DNA of 64,000 bases from Epichloe hybrida. Lineage: Eukaryota > Ascomycota > Sordariomycetes > Hypocreales > Clavicipitaceae. A model generated the notes under the pieces. It worked only from the letters and a program-made list of their open reading frames with translations, had not been told where the DNA came from and did no database searches. This document shows positions 47,401-58,829 of this stretch, piece by piece; within the stretch, counting starts at the first letter, position 1; every line of letters starts with the position of its first letter. The translations under genes and the position numbers were made by a program. The stretch spans positions 7,812,001 through 7,876,000 of the forward strand of contig JAFEKR010000001.1 in the NCBI GenBank assembly GCA_019022495.1, in the 5' to 3' direction.

Positions 47401-49294
47401 CTGACAGATGCAACGCCGTCTTTCCGGGAGTCCCATATGCACTGTGGTTGCGTCACAGCGCTCTTGATCTTGACTGGATTTGTCGTAGAGCCGGCAACTT
47501 GATTGGCGTCGACTTTGGTGTTCAGCTGCATAGTGAAAAGGTCCCCGCATGCGGTGACAGCGGCAATCGTCTCGTCTCCAGAAGCAATGTACCGAATGTT
47601 GCGGCGGCCCATGTCATAACGATGTGTATAAGTGCTGGCCGCGAGGTTCTGGTTGCTGAAAACGTCGGGATAGGGAAACTTGACCAAATTGTATCCATAG
47701 TTAGTAAACACCCAAACGGTGAAATTTGACAGCAAACAAGTTGTGGCTTTGTCAATGGCAGAAACCATTTCGATGGGTGCTGACAGCAGAGATGCAGCGA
47801 CTTTGCGCGGTATGGGCTGGACTTCCAAAGACCTCGAACTAGCATCCATGAGAGCGAGTTGGCCAAGATTACGTCCCCAGCAATACAGAGCCGATCCTGT
47901 GTGAGCGACAGAATGCACACCCGATGCAGCAACGCCCTGCACAGACTCTTTCTTCAGAGGCCCGAATACTTGTCGTGGTGTCAGACTCATAGGCTCTTCG
48001 TCAGATCGCATGATCGGCGGTAGGGCATAACCAAGTTGGGAGTCCGAGTTGAGACCCCAGGTCCACAGCTCTCCATTTCCCGTTATTGCCATGGAGTGAT
48101 TTTGCCCCAGTGCAACCTGCTGGACCTGACGATCGGAAAAGGGTCCCTCGACAGGTACGAATCTGAACTGCGTATTCTCGTCACCCATGCCGAGTCTTCC
48201 TCCACGCCCGACACCACATATGTACAGGTTGGAGACTGGGTCATTAGTGATGATCGCAGTATGTAGCTTTGACATGGCAACATCCCGGATCGTCAGTGGC
48301 GGGTTTCGTACCAGAGTGGGAACGTCCTCCAGCGACGAGGATGCCGCATCCACGTCATGCTCATCGAGATACAAGTTATGAAACCGATGTAGCAGCGCAT
48401 CAGGTCGCTGAAGAACTATGCGCTCAGGGTACTGGCGGTCGGTCTCGTCACCAACGCCAAGTGATAAGTTCTTGTTACTCCCAAACATGAAGACCTCATC
48501 ACCCATGGCAGATTTCCAAGCTCCAAGAACGATACTGGCAGCCCTACTTAACAGTCAAGTTAGCCGGGCCAAGGTAAATACCTGATAATGGGGTCAAGTG
48601 GTGTAGAGGCTCTGTACATATTGGCAGGCTCGTCATCGTCAACGTCATCGTCAACGTCGGACACGTTGTCCGGCAGCGTGGATTTATCCGTGTCTTTGAG
48701 CGAGCGAGTGGCAATGGTAGAGTTATAGACATCGAATGGACTGTTTCCCTCATGGTCTTTCGTCTTGATCAGCTGACCAACCTTTCCCACTGCAGACTGG
48801 TTGGTATGAGTGGTAAGGTCAATGCGCTCTTTTGCCAGAAGCATACGAGCAATAGAAACGTTTCCAGCATATAGCGATCGATGAAGGGCGTTCCAGCCAC
48901 TCTCTGGATCCTGCGCGTAAAGATCGAGGGAAGGATGCTCTAGAAGGACTTGCACGAAGTCTCGGGCGTTCGGATGAGTTGACGAGGCAGCTCGGAGAAG
49001 AACGGTTAGACCAGCATGATCTCGACTGTTGATCTCGCTGCGGTTGAGACCAGATCCTCCGTCTTTAAATCTGCCAGTGCCTGGTGTATGGGCCAAGGCC
49101 TTGCGTGGTTTCGGTGTCGTTCGAGGAGACGAGGCTACGCCCCCGGGGCTGCCACCCGAAAACCCCCCTCCCGTGGTTCCTATGGATGGAGATTTATTAG
49201 CGGCAGCCTGAAAGCCGGGGCCGGCGGGTGCCAGAAGACGTCGAAACTTGTCGACATCATTTTCCCAATAATATTTCCACAGGAGATGACTCAT
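44442..49294 (-). CDS. Ankyrin-RCC1-BTB protein (IBTK / S. pombe Btb3 type)
   Basis: Two exons (49294-48582 and 48543-44442) encode 1604 residues. Order of domains: an N-terminal MSHLLWKYYWENDVDKFRRLL, two or three ankyrin repeats (about 85-185, with GWNALHRSLYAGNVSIARMLL), RCC1-type repeats from about 251 (GDEVFMFGSNKNLSLGVGD, ICGVGRGGRLGMGD, LWTWGLNSDSQLG, LYCWGRNLGQL), a divergent BTB near 770, and a canonical BTB near 920 (MIIELDGHEVLAHSDLICQRCPFFEGMF). A disordered basic tail ends in RGRGSRGRGGKN. This architecture matches IBTK and fission-yeast Btb3, adaptors for Cul3 ubiquitin ligases. The RGG tail suggests RNA binding. The only intron (48544-48581) is 38 nt, shorter than its neighbours. 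It keeps frame and has a CTAAC branch site. Substrate is unknown. Confidence 0.9.
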
Positions 49295-50669
49295 GGGCGG
49301 TTGCGATGCGACAGGTCAAAGCTAAGCAGAACCCCCAGGCGCTTTGAACAACACCTCGCTGTGAGTCTCTGCGGATCACGGCTTGTTTAAAGGTGTGATT
49401 TCAGGCGCCGGAGAGTTTGGTGAAGAAAAGGCAGTGTTTGCCACCGCGCCTTGCGTGGGGATGCGGGTTAACGCCTGGCGGGAGGGCTCGATGGACAGTG
49501 GAAATCCGGAAGGTGACGGTGTAAATTGGGATGCACTGCAGCAGCAGATGTGAAACGATGGAGGCTGAGATGTGCTTGAAGTTCAATAAGTTCGATAAGC
49601 AGTCTGCAATGGGCAGTTGTGGTGAGGCACACGAGGAAGGGGATATTTACGGAGTTGAGAACCAGGTCGAAGTCGTAAAGGTTGTCGCGACGGGGCTTAA
49701 GCTCCCAAAACGTGGCACTCTGCGCCTGTCACACCTGCAAGCTGCCCGGCATTCCGGAGCTTTCAGCCAATCGACGCTGAGCCTCGACACCTGTGCTGAC
49801 CTGTAGGGCAAAGATAAGATATTATTAATAGGGCTTCGGCTGCCTTCGCAACACAGGAACCTTCCTTCCACATGTGCTTGATGCCATGATTTCATTTGCT
49901 AGAGGGTTTGGTCAAGCACATAATACCCAGCGAGACGCGTCACGACAATGCCTGCCCTCCCACTTTGCCATTGCGGCACGAAACTTCAACCAAGCGTCTG
50001 GTTCTGCCGTCTGGTTCTGCCGTCTGGTTCTGCACGACAGCTTCTTTGGTGTTACGTGGTCTGGTTGTGCCCCGCCATCAAAGGCCGAGCGATCGTGAAC
50101 CCCCACGCCTCTGTTTCGTCGTTGCCCCACATGCTCATCCTAATCCAGTCAATAACAAATTGACAGCATGATTGGAAGCATTCCCCTGTCATGTTTCTAG
50201 TCATCTTGCATCTAGACAATTATCTTCAAAAAGCATGCTTCAACTTCAAGCGGAGCGGTTTACAAGGACATCGCTGGCTATGCAATCCGCAATTCCACGA
50301 GCTCAAAATCCGAGATTGTCTGTAGGCGTGGCTTGGCCGCCGACGGCGAGGGCTCGCTTGTTGCCTGGATCTGGATTATTATTATTTGCAGCATTGCAGG
50401 CAGGGTGCAGGGTCCTGTAGACTCGCTTCCAGCCAGTTGATCAATTCCTTACGGAGTACGGACTACATATACATACATGTACGTCCGTATATGTACATAG
50501 GCCCGGCTTCTCCACTCGAAAATTCCTGGACGTTCCTGGCTGGACAGTTGACGACCGACTTCGCTCTTGCACTCATTGTCTGTTTCGCTTGCTTCCGCCG
50601 TTGCGCCGCCGTTGCGCTCAGAATTTCGCTCTCCCCCCAACCTCGCAGCGCTGCCGTCAATCGCCCGTC
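49295..50669. promoter_or_regulatory. Divergent upstream region, BTB gene / 2-oxodicarboxylate carrier
   Basis: This 1.4-kb interval separates two start codons on opposite strands. TCTGGTTCTGCCG repeats occur near 49997-50035. TACGGAGTA lies at 50450-50458, followed by an AT-rich ACATAC/TGTACAT cluster (50465-50500) about 170-200 bp before the carrier ATG, then a pyrimidine-rich leader. No gene is supported. Confidence 0.5.
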
Positions 50670-51983
50670 ATGTCGCAGGAGAAGCCCCTTCCCTTTGCCT
50701 ATCAGTTCGCCGCAGGTACGTCGTCCCATCACAAACCCTCCATTTGTCCCGTTATTTCGGAAGCTTGCTGACCCACACGTCGCAGGTGCCATTGCTGGCG
50801 TGTCGGAGGTACGGCGACTCATGCAATGCGATCAAAGGAACGAATATCATACTAATGGCGACTCATGGTCATAGATTTTGGTCATGTAGGTCTTGTTTGA
50901 ATAGCATGACTGTGACAAGATTGCGTGCGCATGGCTCGAGTTCTAACCACTTTCTTCTAGGTACCCATTGGACGTTGTCAAAACCCGAGTGTACGAAACC
51001 ATGTCTTTTCACGACCGGAGGACTCTCTTTGAATACTGATTTCTGTAGTCAATTGCAAACCGGAACCGCCACCGGGACCGAGGCCTACAATGGCATGTTG
51101 GACTGCTTTCGTAAGATCATCAGGAATGAAGGGTAAGACGCGCGTGACACGAATATCTCATGACTGTTGTTTTACAAAGTCTGACTTACTTTCCCAGCTT
51201 TTCGCGTCTCTACCGAGGAATCTCTGCCCCAATCCTCATGGAGGCACCCAAGCGTGCCACCAAATTCGCCGCCAACGACGAGTGGGGCAAGATCTATCGC
51301 AAGATGTTCGGCGTAAATCAGATGAACCAGTCGTTGTCTGTCCTGACTGGTGCTACCGCCGGTGCTACCGAGTCCTTCGTCGTCGTGCCTTTTGAGCTTG
51401 TCAAAATTCGACTTCAAGACAAGGCCTCCGCCGGGAAGTACAATGGCATGGTTGACTGCGTTGTCAAGACGGTCAAGAACGAGGGCATCTTGACCATGTA
51501 CCAGGGACTGGAGAGTACCCTGTGGCGACACATTCTCTGGAACGCCGGTTACTTTGGTTGTATCTTCCAGGTGCGGCAGATGATTCCCAAGGCCAGCACA
51601 AAGCAGGGCCAGATGACCAATGATTTGATTTCTGGTTCCATCGGTGGAACTGTTGGTACCATCGTCAACACCCCCATGGACGTCGTCAAGAGCCGTATTC
51701 AGAACACTCCCAAGATTGCCGGGCAGATTCCCAAGTACAACTGGGCCTGGCCAGCTGTGTACACCGTTTTCAAGGAGGAGGGTGCCAGTGCTTTGTACAA
51801 GGGTTTCCTTCCCAAGGTGAGATGGACCATTCCCCCCCCCCTCCCCAAACACCCAAAGAGAAAACGGTATTACGTAGTGCTAACCCGCATGCTCCTCAGG
51901 TCTTGCGTCTCGGACCCGGAGGTGGTATTCTGCTCGTTGTTTTCACTACTGTCATGGACACTTTCCGCAAATGGCACTCGTAA
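50670..51983 (+). CDS. odc1: Mitochondrial 2-oxodicarboxylate carrier
   Basis: This inner-membrane carrier exchanges 2-oxoadipate and 2-oxoglutarate, linking lysine metabolism in the cytosol and mitochondria. Seven exons (50670-50715, 50786-50808, 50875-50885, 50961-50990, 51049-51132, 51198-51816, 51900-51983) give 298 residues, the normal length. The three tandem carrier repeats show their signatures: PLDVVKTRVQLQTG (split by introns), PFELVKIRLQDK and PMDVVKSRIQNT. MEAPKRATKFAANDEWG and LWRHILWNAGYFGCIFQVR are typical of the ODC subgroup. Exon 3 is only 11 nt (ILVM junction), and without it the first signature is lost. It ends in FTTVMDTFRKWHS. Phases match throughout. Confidence 0.95.
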
Positions 51984-52870
51984 AGATATCCCCCAGTGAG
52001 ATGATGAGGTTGACGGAGAACACGGAGTCATGATCGATGTGCAAAAGATGGTGGTTTCTTGTGGATCAAAAGCTAGACCGGACGGTGTAGTACACATGAA
52101 TCACAAGCAAATCAATGCTGGCCATTCCCAAACTACATCTCGTGTCCTGCAGTCTTATAACTGGGCAACGAAATTGATTGAAGCTCATTTACACGCCAGT
52201 TTGGATCACGCCTCATAACGCGATTCGGTGCGCTCGGGCCAGGTAGGTCCAGTCAGCTATACCATGTCACCACGTCGTCAGGTCCAACGCGTCGCGCCGT
52301 CACTGCCATTGATTTGTGTATAACTGTACATACACATCTCTACAAAGTGATATAAATCCAGATATATATTTTTACTAATCTGCATGAGTTGATGAGTAAG
52401 AAAAAAAAAACTGTCAACACCTCATCAGTGTGTTCTCCACGACGCTGTACCCGCCATGGTTCGTTTCATGGCTTCCAAGCACAGGTTGGTAAGAATCAGG
52501 CGATGAATGCATTAAAATCCTTTTGAATCGATGTACTGTCTTGTAAATGAACTAGGCAAAAACGATACCAGACTGCAGTAGTTTCAATCAGTGCCCAAAT
52601 ACTTTTTTCTCATTACCCATCGCTTGAATCCCATTTTTCCGCTTCGTCTCCGATACATCAACCTGAGGTATTCCCATTTCGGGCAATCTTTCTCACTTCG
52701 ATTCCAGATGTAGCTCGTCTCTGGTCCTCACTTGAGGAATTGATCCCATCGCTGTAGAACTTACCAGTCATGCCCAATGTATTATGGTCCCGAGCATCCC
52801 CCCCCGCCCGCCCGCCCCGTTGGTGCTCCCGCATAGTTCACCAACTCCGTGGACGCCATTTGTTTCCCAT
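51984..52870. other. Convergent intergenic region
   Basis: This 887-bp spacer lies between the 3' ends of the carrier and the SUMO-motif gene. It is AT-richer in its middle (52300-52620) and has a C-rich tract near 52798-52820. Nothing in it reads as a gene. Confidence 0.5.
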
Positions 52871-55754
52871 TTAAAGAATGATGGGGCTATCGCAGGTATC
52901 ACCGGGCGGAGACTGCGAGCCTCGAGATCGCTTGGCCCAGCTGTCCTCGCTGCCTTCCGAGATGTCATCGCGGGGTCGTTTGGATACTTCGCCCGGTGAG
53001 TGTCTGGTTCTTTCGTCGGTCTCTCGTGCTGTCCCGCTGCGGCCCTGGTCCAGCCGACTTGCCATGTTCGAAGGTCCGTCAGCAGTGACGGTGGCGTTGC
53101 TTGCGACGTCACTGTGAGATGCTGATCTCACGAATAAGTCGCTCTCGCTGCGAGCGAGGGGGCTTCTGGAGCCAATGGAGCGCCCGGGCATACTGCGGCT
53201 TCCGTGGCTTCTGTTGCCCATGTTGCTTCCCGGGATACTCGGGACGAGCTGGTTGTAGGGAGTTTCGCTCGCAAAAAGGCCTGTGCTATCTGAGGCCGCG
53301 CTTTCACGAGCTATCGAGCCTCGGACGTGAGCCTCGATTGCTCGTCGCGCTTCTTCGGGGCTACGCGATGGTATTTGACGGCAGTCGTTTTCCCCTGTCA
53401 AGTCAACAAAATTTGCATCTTCACTCACGAACAGGGATTCTTCACCAGGACTGGGTCGGTCGCTCGGGGTTGAGGTCGGGGGAGATGTCTCCTCGCGCTT
53501 CGGAGATGTTGAAGCCTGTACGGACTCGGTATTTCTGTGCACCGGAATTTGTGCAGGTGCAGCAGCCTGGGATGCGGGATCTTCAAACGTCAGGTCGTTG
53601 AAACCTTCTTCAAGACCATCAGTTTCATCATCAGCGGTCAAGTCAACGACATTAGTAGGACAGTCCGTCATTATAACGTCATTGGAGGACCCTTGACTTG
53701 CATTGTTCTCGGTGTCGGCATTTGCAGATATTGTCTGGCTTTCATCTACAACACTTACAGCGGTTAGAGCTTGTTGGTCTTCTCCGCCATCCGAGTCCGA
53801 ATCCGAATCCGAATCCGAGTCTGAGTCTGATTCCGTTTCCGTTTCTGAATTGGTCTCGCTCGAGTGATCCCCATTGGAATTTTCATCGCCGTAATCATCG
53901 CCGTAATCATCGTCTCGAAGTTCAGGGAGCACCTCGAACATGACATACCAAAGGTCGTCTGGTGGGTTGTGATCGGCTAATAAAGGAACGAGGCTTCTCG
54001 ATTGGGACCTCTGGTGGTCGATCAGGTGTTTTGGCTTCTGCACCGTGTTGCGCACATCTATTTCGAACGTTCTGTCCCGAATTCGTTGTTTTCTACCTTT
54101 CGTTACCCAAACTGTGTGATCCCAGAATGAGATATGTCTAATCCCACGAAGGCAGTGTATGTAGTCGAGCCCTTGGAGGGTTCGCAACGATCGGAACATA
54201 CGATAGTTCGGCTGATGTTTAGTCTTGTATTTCATGAATTTAATCACTCCTTCGACCTCGTGCCTTCTGCGCATGTACTTCTCAGATGATTCTGGGAGGT
54301 ATACCCGGATAGATTTGAGTCTGATTGCTTCTGGCAGCCACAAGAGAGGCTGGGTCCGTCGAGACAGGTACCTATCTCGGCCGCTTCTCTCAAATGTGAG
54401 ATACTGTGACCCCATCCACAGTATTTCGATGTGTTGCAGGCGTTGTAGTTTGGCTTTAATTCCTGCCCCGAAGCGACCCTATTCGCCAAGGGAGGAGAAA
54501 GCAAACGTATTCTCGCCGTAAAATAGATAACTGCCCCAAAAATGAAGCTTCTTACAAACCAGCAATGGAGCCAGCAACGCATTGGGAAGCGTGGCGTGTG
54601 TCAGGTTGACCGGCGCATCTCCAATATGAAAGCGATAAAGAAGCCGGGGGTCTTCTTCGCTGTTTTCCAGAGCAGGTGGCTGGTATGGATCAAGACGGGA
54701 AAGAACGTGGATTTTCTTCCCATAGAAGCACAAAAGATGCTGAAGAATTTTAAACTGTGTCTTGAGTGGTAAACCTTCAAAGTTGAATTCTTGCAGGGCA
54801 GCCACATGCTGCACAGCAGCTTGGGGCGAGAGGTCCGGCGCGACCAACTCCAGGCCCGGAAGAACTTGTCGTGGGTGAGGTGCGATATTTGACTCGCGAC
54901 AACAAAGTTTGTAGAGTTTCTCGTAAGTTCCCAAGCCAAGGGGCAGGACATTGATGTTGCCAAGGATAAAATTTCTGAGATGTATTTGCCAAGTCTTGAT
55001 AATGTTAGTCAACTTTTGACAGGGGGGAGAGTAGATGAGAATTATTTGCTTCTTCGACTCACAATTTCAGTGTGCAAACCTCGACGGCCCCGGAGCCGTT
55101 CGACCTCGGCTTCTAATTCGCCAATTTTGCGATTCTTCCCGTTGATCTTTCGGTGTGATTTTTTATTACTCTCTTGAAGTTGTACCAACAGATCTATTGC
55201 CTCTGCAAGCCGACATTTTCGAAACTGAGACTTCAGGTGCAAGTTGACCCATTTCTTCCGACACGTCTCTCGGCATTCCGAACTCCAAACGTCATCTTCT
55301 TCATCCGAATGGGCATGCACATCGTCGGGAAATGGATTGTGGTCAATGGTGTTGTCAGATCCCATATCAGTATCACTTCCGTTATCCTGGTCGTAATTCT
55401 TGCAACTCGTGTCAGCGCCAAGTAAAGAGAAAAGTAAGATATACAACTCACATCGAGCCATCCCATGTCTGAATCTGCTATCCCTCTTGGGGCATCTTCA
55501 TTGTCCAAAGGTTCATCTTCTTGTCCCGCCTCGTTTGTTTCTGTAGCAGCTTGAACAACTGGCGCAGTTTCAACCGCATAGGCTTCGTCTACCTCCATCT
55601 GGTTTTGATCGCGATGGTCATTTGAATTGTCATTACTAATGTGGAAATTAGTGTGAGAGGAGTCGGATGACAGGATTTGGTTATCAATATGTTCCGTAAG
55701 GTCAACAACTTCCAGATCATCGCGGTTCTCTTCATCAGCATCGTGAGTAGACAT
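52871..55754 (-). pseudogene. F-box-like fungal protein with SUMO-interaction motifs, one in-frame stop
   Basis: Three exons (55754-55452, 55398-55063, 54994-52871) form one open frame of 920 sense/stop codons, broken by a single TAG at 54479-54481. Features in order: an acidic N-terminus with VVDLT; a coiled coil in exon 2 (IGELEAEVERLRGRRG); a domain like those of fungal F-box-type families, with LVCKKLHFWGSYLFYGENTF and SSLGE just before the stop and GRFGAGIKAKLQRLQHIEILW just after; an Asp/Ser repeat; two more VDLT motifs (NVVDLTADD, NFVDLTGEN); and a Ser/Arg-rich tail. Conservation runs through the stop, so a lost tryptophan codon (TGG to TAG) is the simplest reading. I found no frame-compatible strong splice pair that removes it. 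A sequencing error or readthrough is possible. The function is unknown; VDLT motifs suggest SUMO binding. Confidence 0.65.
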
Positions 55755-56730
55755 TCTTGAAATTAGGCTAAGGTTGAATATTGTATTTCCGTTTCAAAAT
55801 TGAGATGACTTGAGTATGTGCGCTCGAGTCAGGGACGAAGGATGCACTTTTCCAGTCAAGGTGACTTCGGCGAGATATAAGCGAAGGCAGCAAGCGAAAT
55901 GCAGGTAACTTGAATAAAAATGCTAATAAGGATTCGAAGAGAGGGGAGAAGGGAGGAGATATAGAATGTCTTCAAAAGAAAAGAGGAGGTTCAGTGGATT
56001 GAAGCCTCTCATGATCGCCGCTCACAAGAGGCAACAAGTGTCAGCAGCCGCAGCAGCCGCAGCAGCCGGCCGGCAGTTGGCCAGCAGCCGGCCTAGGGAC
56101 GAATGCAGCAAGCAGGACATTTGATAATGAGCCGAGAAGGTTTCAGGAGAAGATAGCGAGATGCGTGAAGCTCTACAGCGGTGTTGCCGTTATTGCAGGT
56201 TTACTTGCTGAAAGGATCTTGCTTTACTTCGGCTTGTGTGGAGTACAGGGTACGAATATTGAAGTAGGAAGATGCCAACCTTGGACAACTGGTTGCTCAA
56301 TAGAGCCAGCTGCCCCTACTGTCTGTTTGGGGGGATGTTTGAGCTGTCATGTCCGCGCTCTCTTTAGGTCCCCGAAGTTGGGATGAGAGATGGATGGTTG
56401 AATTCAAAGTTTAGGATGAAGATGGCACGATGATGGGCGGGTTTATGTAAGCTTTGTGTGGAGGGGGGGGGTACCTGGGTACTTTAGTGTGGCTGCCTCC
56501 GCAGTCCGCAGGGAAAAAGGGTACATATTGCATTGCATTGACAGGTGCGCAACTTCAATGTCGATGCTCAACATCGGCCTTGATCCACGCTTGACTCCTG
56601 TTGGTTCCCTTGACAAGCTTGAAGCTGGCGTGTCGACGCATCGACGCATGCATTTTTTGAGGGCGCCGATACGGTCGCACATTAGAGAGGTCCCGCAAAG
56701 GGCTGCCAAAACAAAAAAATCCCTTAACCC
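55755..56730. other. Upstream region of the SUMO-motif gene, up to the AT-rich boundary
   Basis: About 1 kb of normal composition includes CAGCCG repeats with CCGGCC palindromes near 56046-56095 and a G run near 56462-56471. It should hold the promoter of the SUMO-motif gene. CpA and TpG are common here, so it shows no RIP-like depletion although it abuts the AT-rich tract. Confidence 0.5.
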
Positions 56731-58699
56731 CTTATTTGCGATTTTGCGATTTTATGATTTTTATAATATATTTTTTATACATTATAATTATGCCACGTCT
56801 ATAAAAAAACCTATAGAGCTTTTATAAGCAAATTAAATCCCTTTATAATAATAGGATTTCTTATAAATAAATCCTAGATTAAATTAATACTAAGCTTTCT
56901 ATATAAGGTAGCTAAAGTATTAGTCTTTATATATTATATTACTATCTTTAAGCCTAGGGAGTTTTATTTACTCTATAAAGTATATAATATCTTTAGCCCT
57001 TATATAAAGAGATCTCTAAGCTTTTTATATAAGACATTCCTATAGAGACTATTTATTTAACTATTATTAAGCTTCTTTAGTAATAAGGGCATTAACTAGT
57101 TAGCTTATAAACCCTCTAAACATAGCTTTAGTAATAGGGCTTCTTATAAATGCAAAATTATATATAAATTATAGATAAACTAATTTATTATATATAGTTT
57201 TACTTTTTCTTCTATAGTTATTTAGATTAATTAATTCTTTAAGACCTTTAAGCATAAGACTAGCTATTCTATATGCTATATATAATCCGTAAAATTCGCT
57301 ATTAATATAGAATAAAAAGATAATTTTATATAGAAAAAAAGCGCTAAATTACTTTATAGGATATAATTTAATTCCTTAAAGCTAATTTAAAATAAACCTC
57401 TATAATATAAGGCTTTAGTTAAGGATATTTATATTATTATATATAATAAAAGGGCTAAGTCCTAGTCTTATAAAACTAATTATATAACTTTTATTATATA
57501 GTCTTTCCTAAAGAAGTTTAAAAGCATTAAGAAAGGAACTTTTAATATTATATAAACTTCTTAGTACTTAGACTAAACTTCCTTTAGTGCCTTAATAAAT
57601 ATAAGAAGCTAAAGAGATTTAGAATCTAAGTATATATATATATTAATATATACTTATACTATATTATTTAGTTTTACTATAGTTACTTTACTATAATTAC
57701 TCTTAGTATATTAAAGTAATATCTTTATATAATTAAATACCTTAGAATATAACTATTTTTTATAAGATTTAATTATAAAGTTAAGACTCTATTATAGGTA
57801 GCTACCTAAGTAATATTAGTATAAGCTAGCCTAGCTATAATTATATATAAGGATAAGAACTAAATCTCTTACTAGTTTACTTAAGGGAATTATATTAGCT
57901 CTTATTATATATATAGGCTAAGTAAAAGAAACATTAGAATTAAAAGCTAGTGGTATTAGCTATATAAAGGAGCATTTAATTACTAGATAGTATTCTTTAA
58001 TAAACTTACTACATATATATTATTTATTAAAGATAATAAAGTAAATTAAATTATATTAAACATAATTTATTTACCTATAATCTAAGATAAATTCGCAGAC
58101 TTTATTACACTATAGAATAGCTATAAAATCTATATATAAAAGAATAAAGAGCACATTATCTTAGGCATTCCTATAGACCTTTATTATATAGAAAACGCTT
58201 AAAATTAGGGCGTTTCTCTTAGTATAAATAATAATATAGAAGATTATATAGCATTAAATATAATACTTAATCCCCTTAATAAGATTAATATTAACTAATT
58301 TCTTATATAGGAAATAGAAGATTAGTGTATATAAGAGCTATAGTTACTTAGGTTTTATAATTAAGAGATTAAAGATTATATATGTCTATATATATTATTC
58401 TATTTAGCGTTATAAGAGTAAATTCGAAATTATTAAGAAAGTAGCTAATAACTAGTCCTTTAACTTAGCCTAATTCCTTATAGGGGAATCCACGAATTTA
58501 TATAACTTCTTTAATAAAACTATAAGCTATTATATAACTAAAACCTTAATAGTAACCTAATTTCTTAAGAACTTTAAGAATAACTTTAATAGTTCTAAAG
58601 TAAAGAGATTAAAAGTATTTAGGCCTATTATATATAACTTTTCTTCGCTAGATATTATATTTAAATATTTCTTATATAATAAGCTAGAGAATTTTCTTC

Positions 58700-58807
58700 T
58701 ATATTAGTAAGCTCCTCTCTATTAGTAAGCTCTTCTATATTAGTAAGCTCTTTTACATTAGTACGCTCTTTTATATTAGTATACTCTTCTATATTAGTAC
58801 GCTCTTT
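58700..58807. repeat. 18-bp minisatellite, six copies
   Basis: Six adjacent 18-bp units of the form TATATTAGTAAGCTCTTC, with one to three differences each, begin at 58700, 58718, 58736, 58754, 58772 and 58790, and a partial unit follows. Eighteen is a multiple of three and the plus-strand frame reads as a six-residue repeat of YISKLF type, so it may be a decayed protein repeat. It lies at the junction between the saturated RIP segment and the unmutated island. Confidence 0.85.
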
Positions 58808-58829
58808 TATATTAAGTATAGATTATTGT

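Noticed and set aside
44442..49294. Treating the ankyrin part and the RCC1-BTB part as two genes
   Set aside because: The ankyrin-RCC1-BTB order is a known single-protein architecture, and a 38-nt in-frame intron with a branch-like CTAAC joins them.
54479..54540. An intron that would remove the TAG in the SUMO-motif gene
   Set aside because: The strong GTAAGA donor upstream gives a wrong frame with every nearby acceptor, and the only in-frame option uses a weak GTTATC donor and deletes the conserved block.
56718..56735. CCCTTAACCCCTTA, looking like telomere repeat
   Set aside because: Not the CCCTAA repeat unit, not repeated in tandem, and followed by transposon DNA.
56800..58690. Possible DNA transposon or second retroelement in the saturated AT-rich part
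   Set aside because: I tried plus-strand frames by eye and recognised no transposase, RT or other domain; the decay is too strong to name a family.
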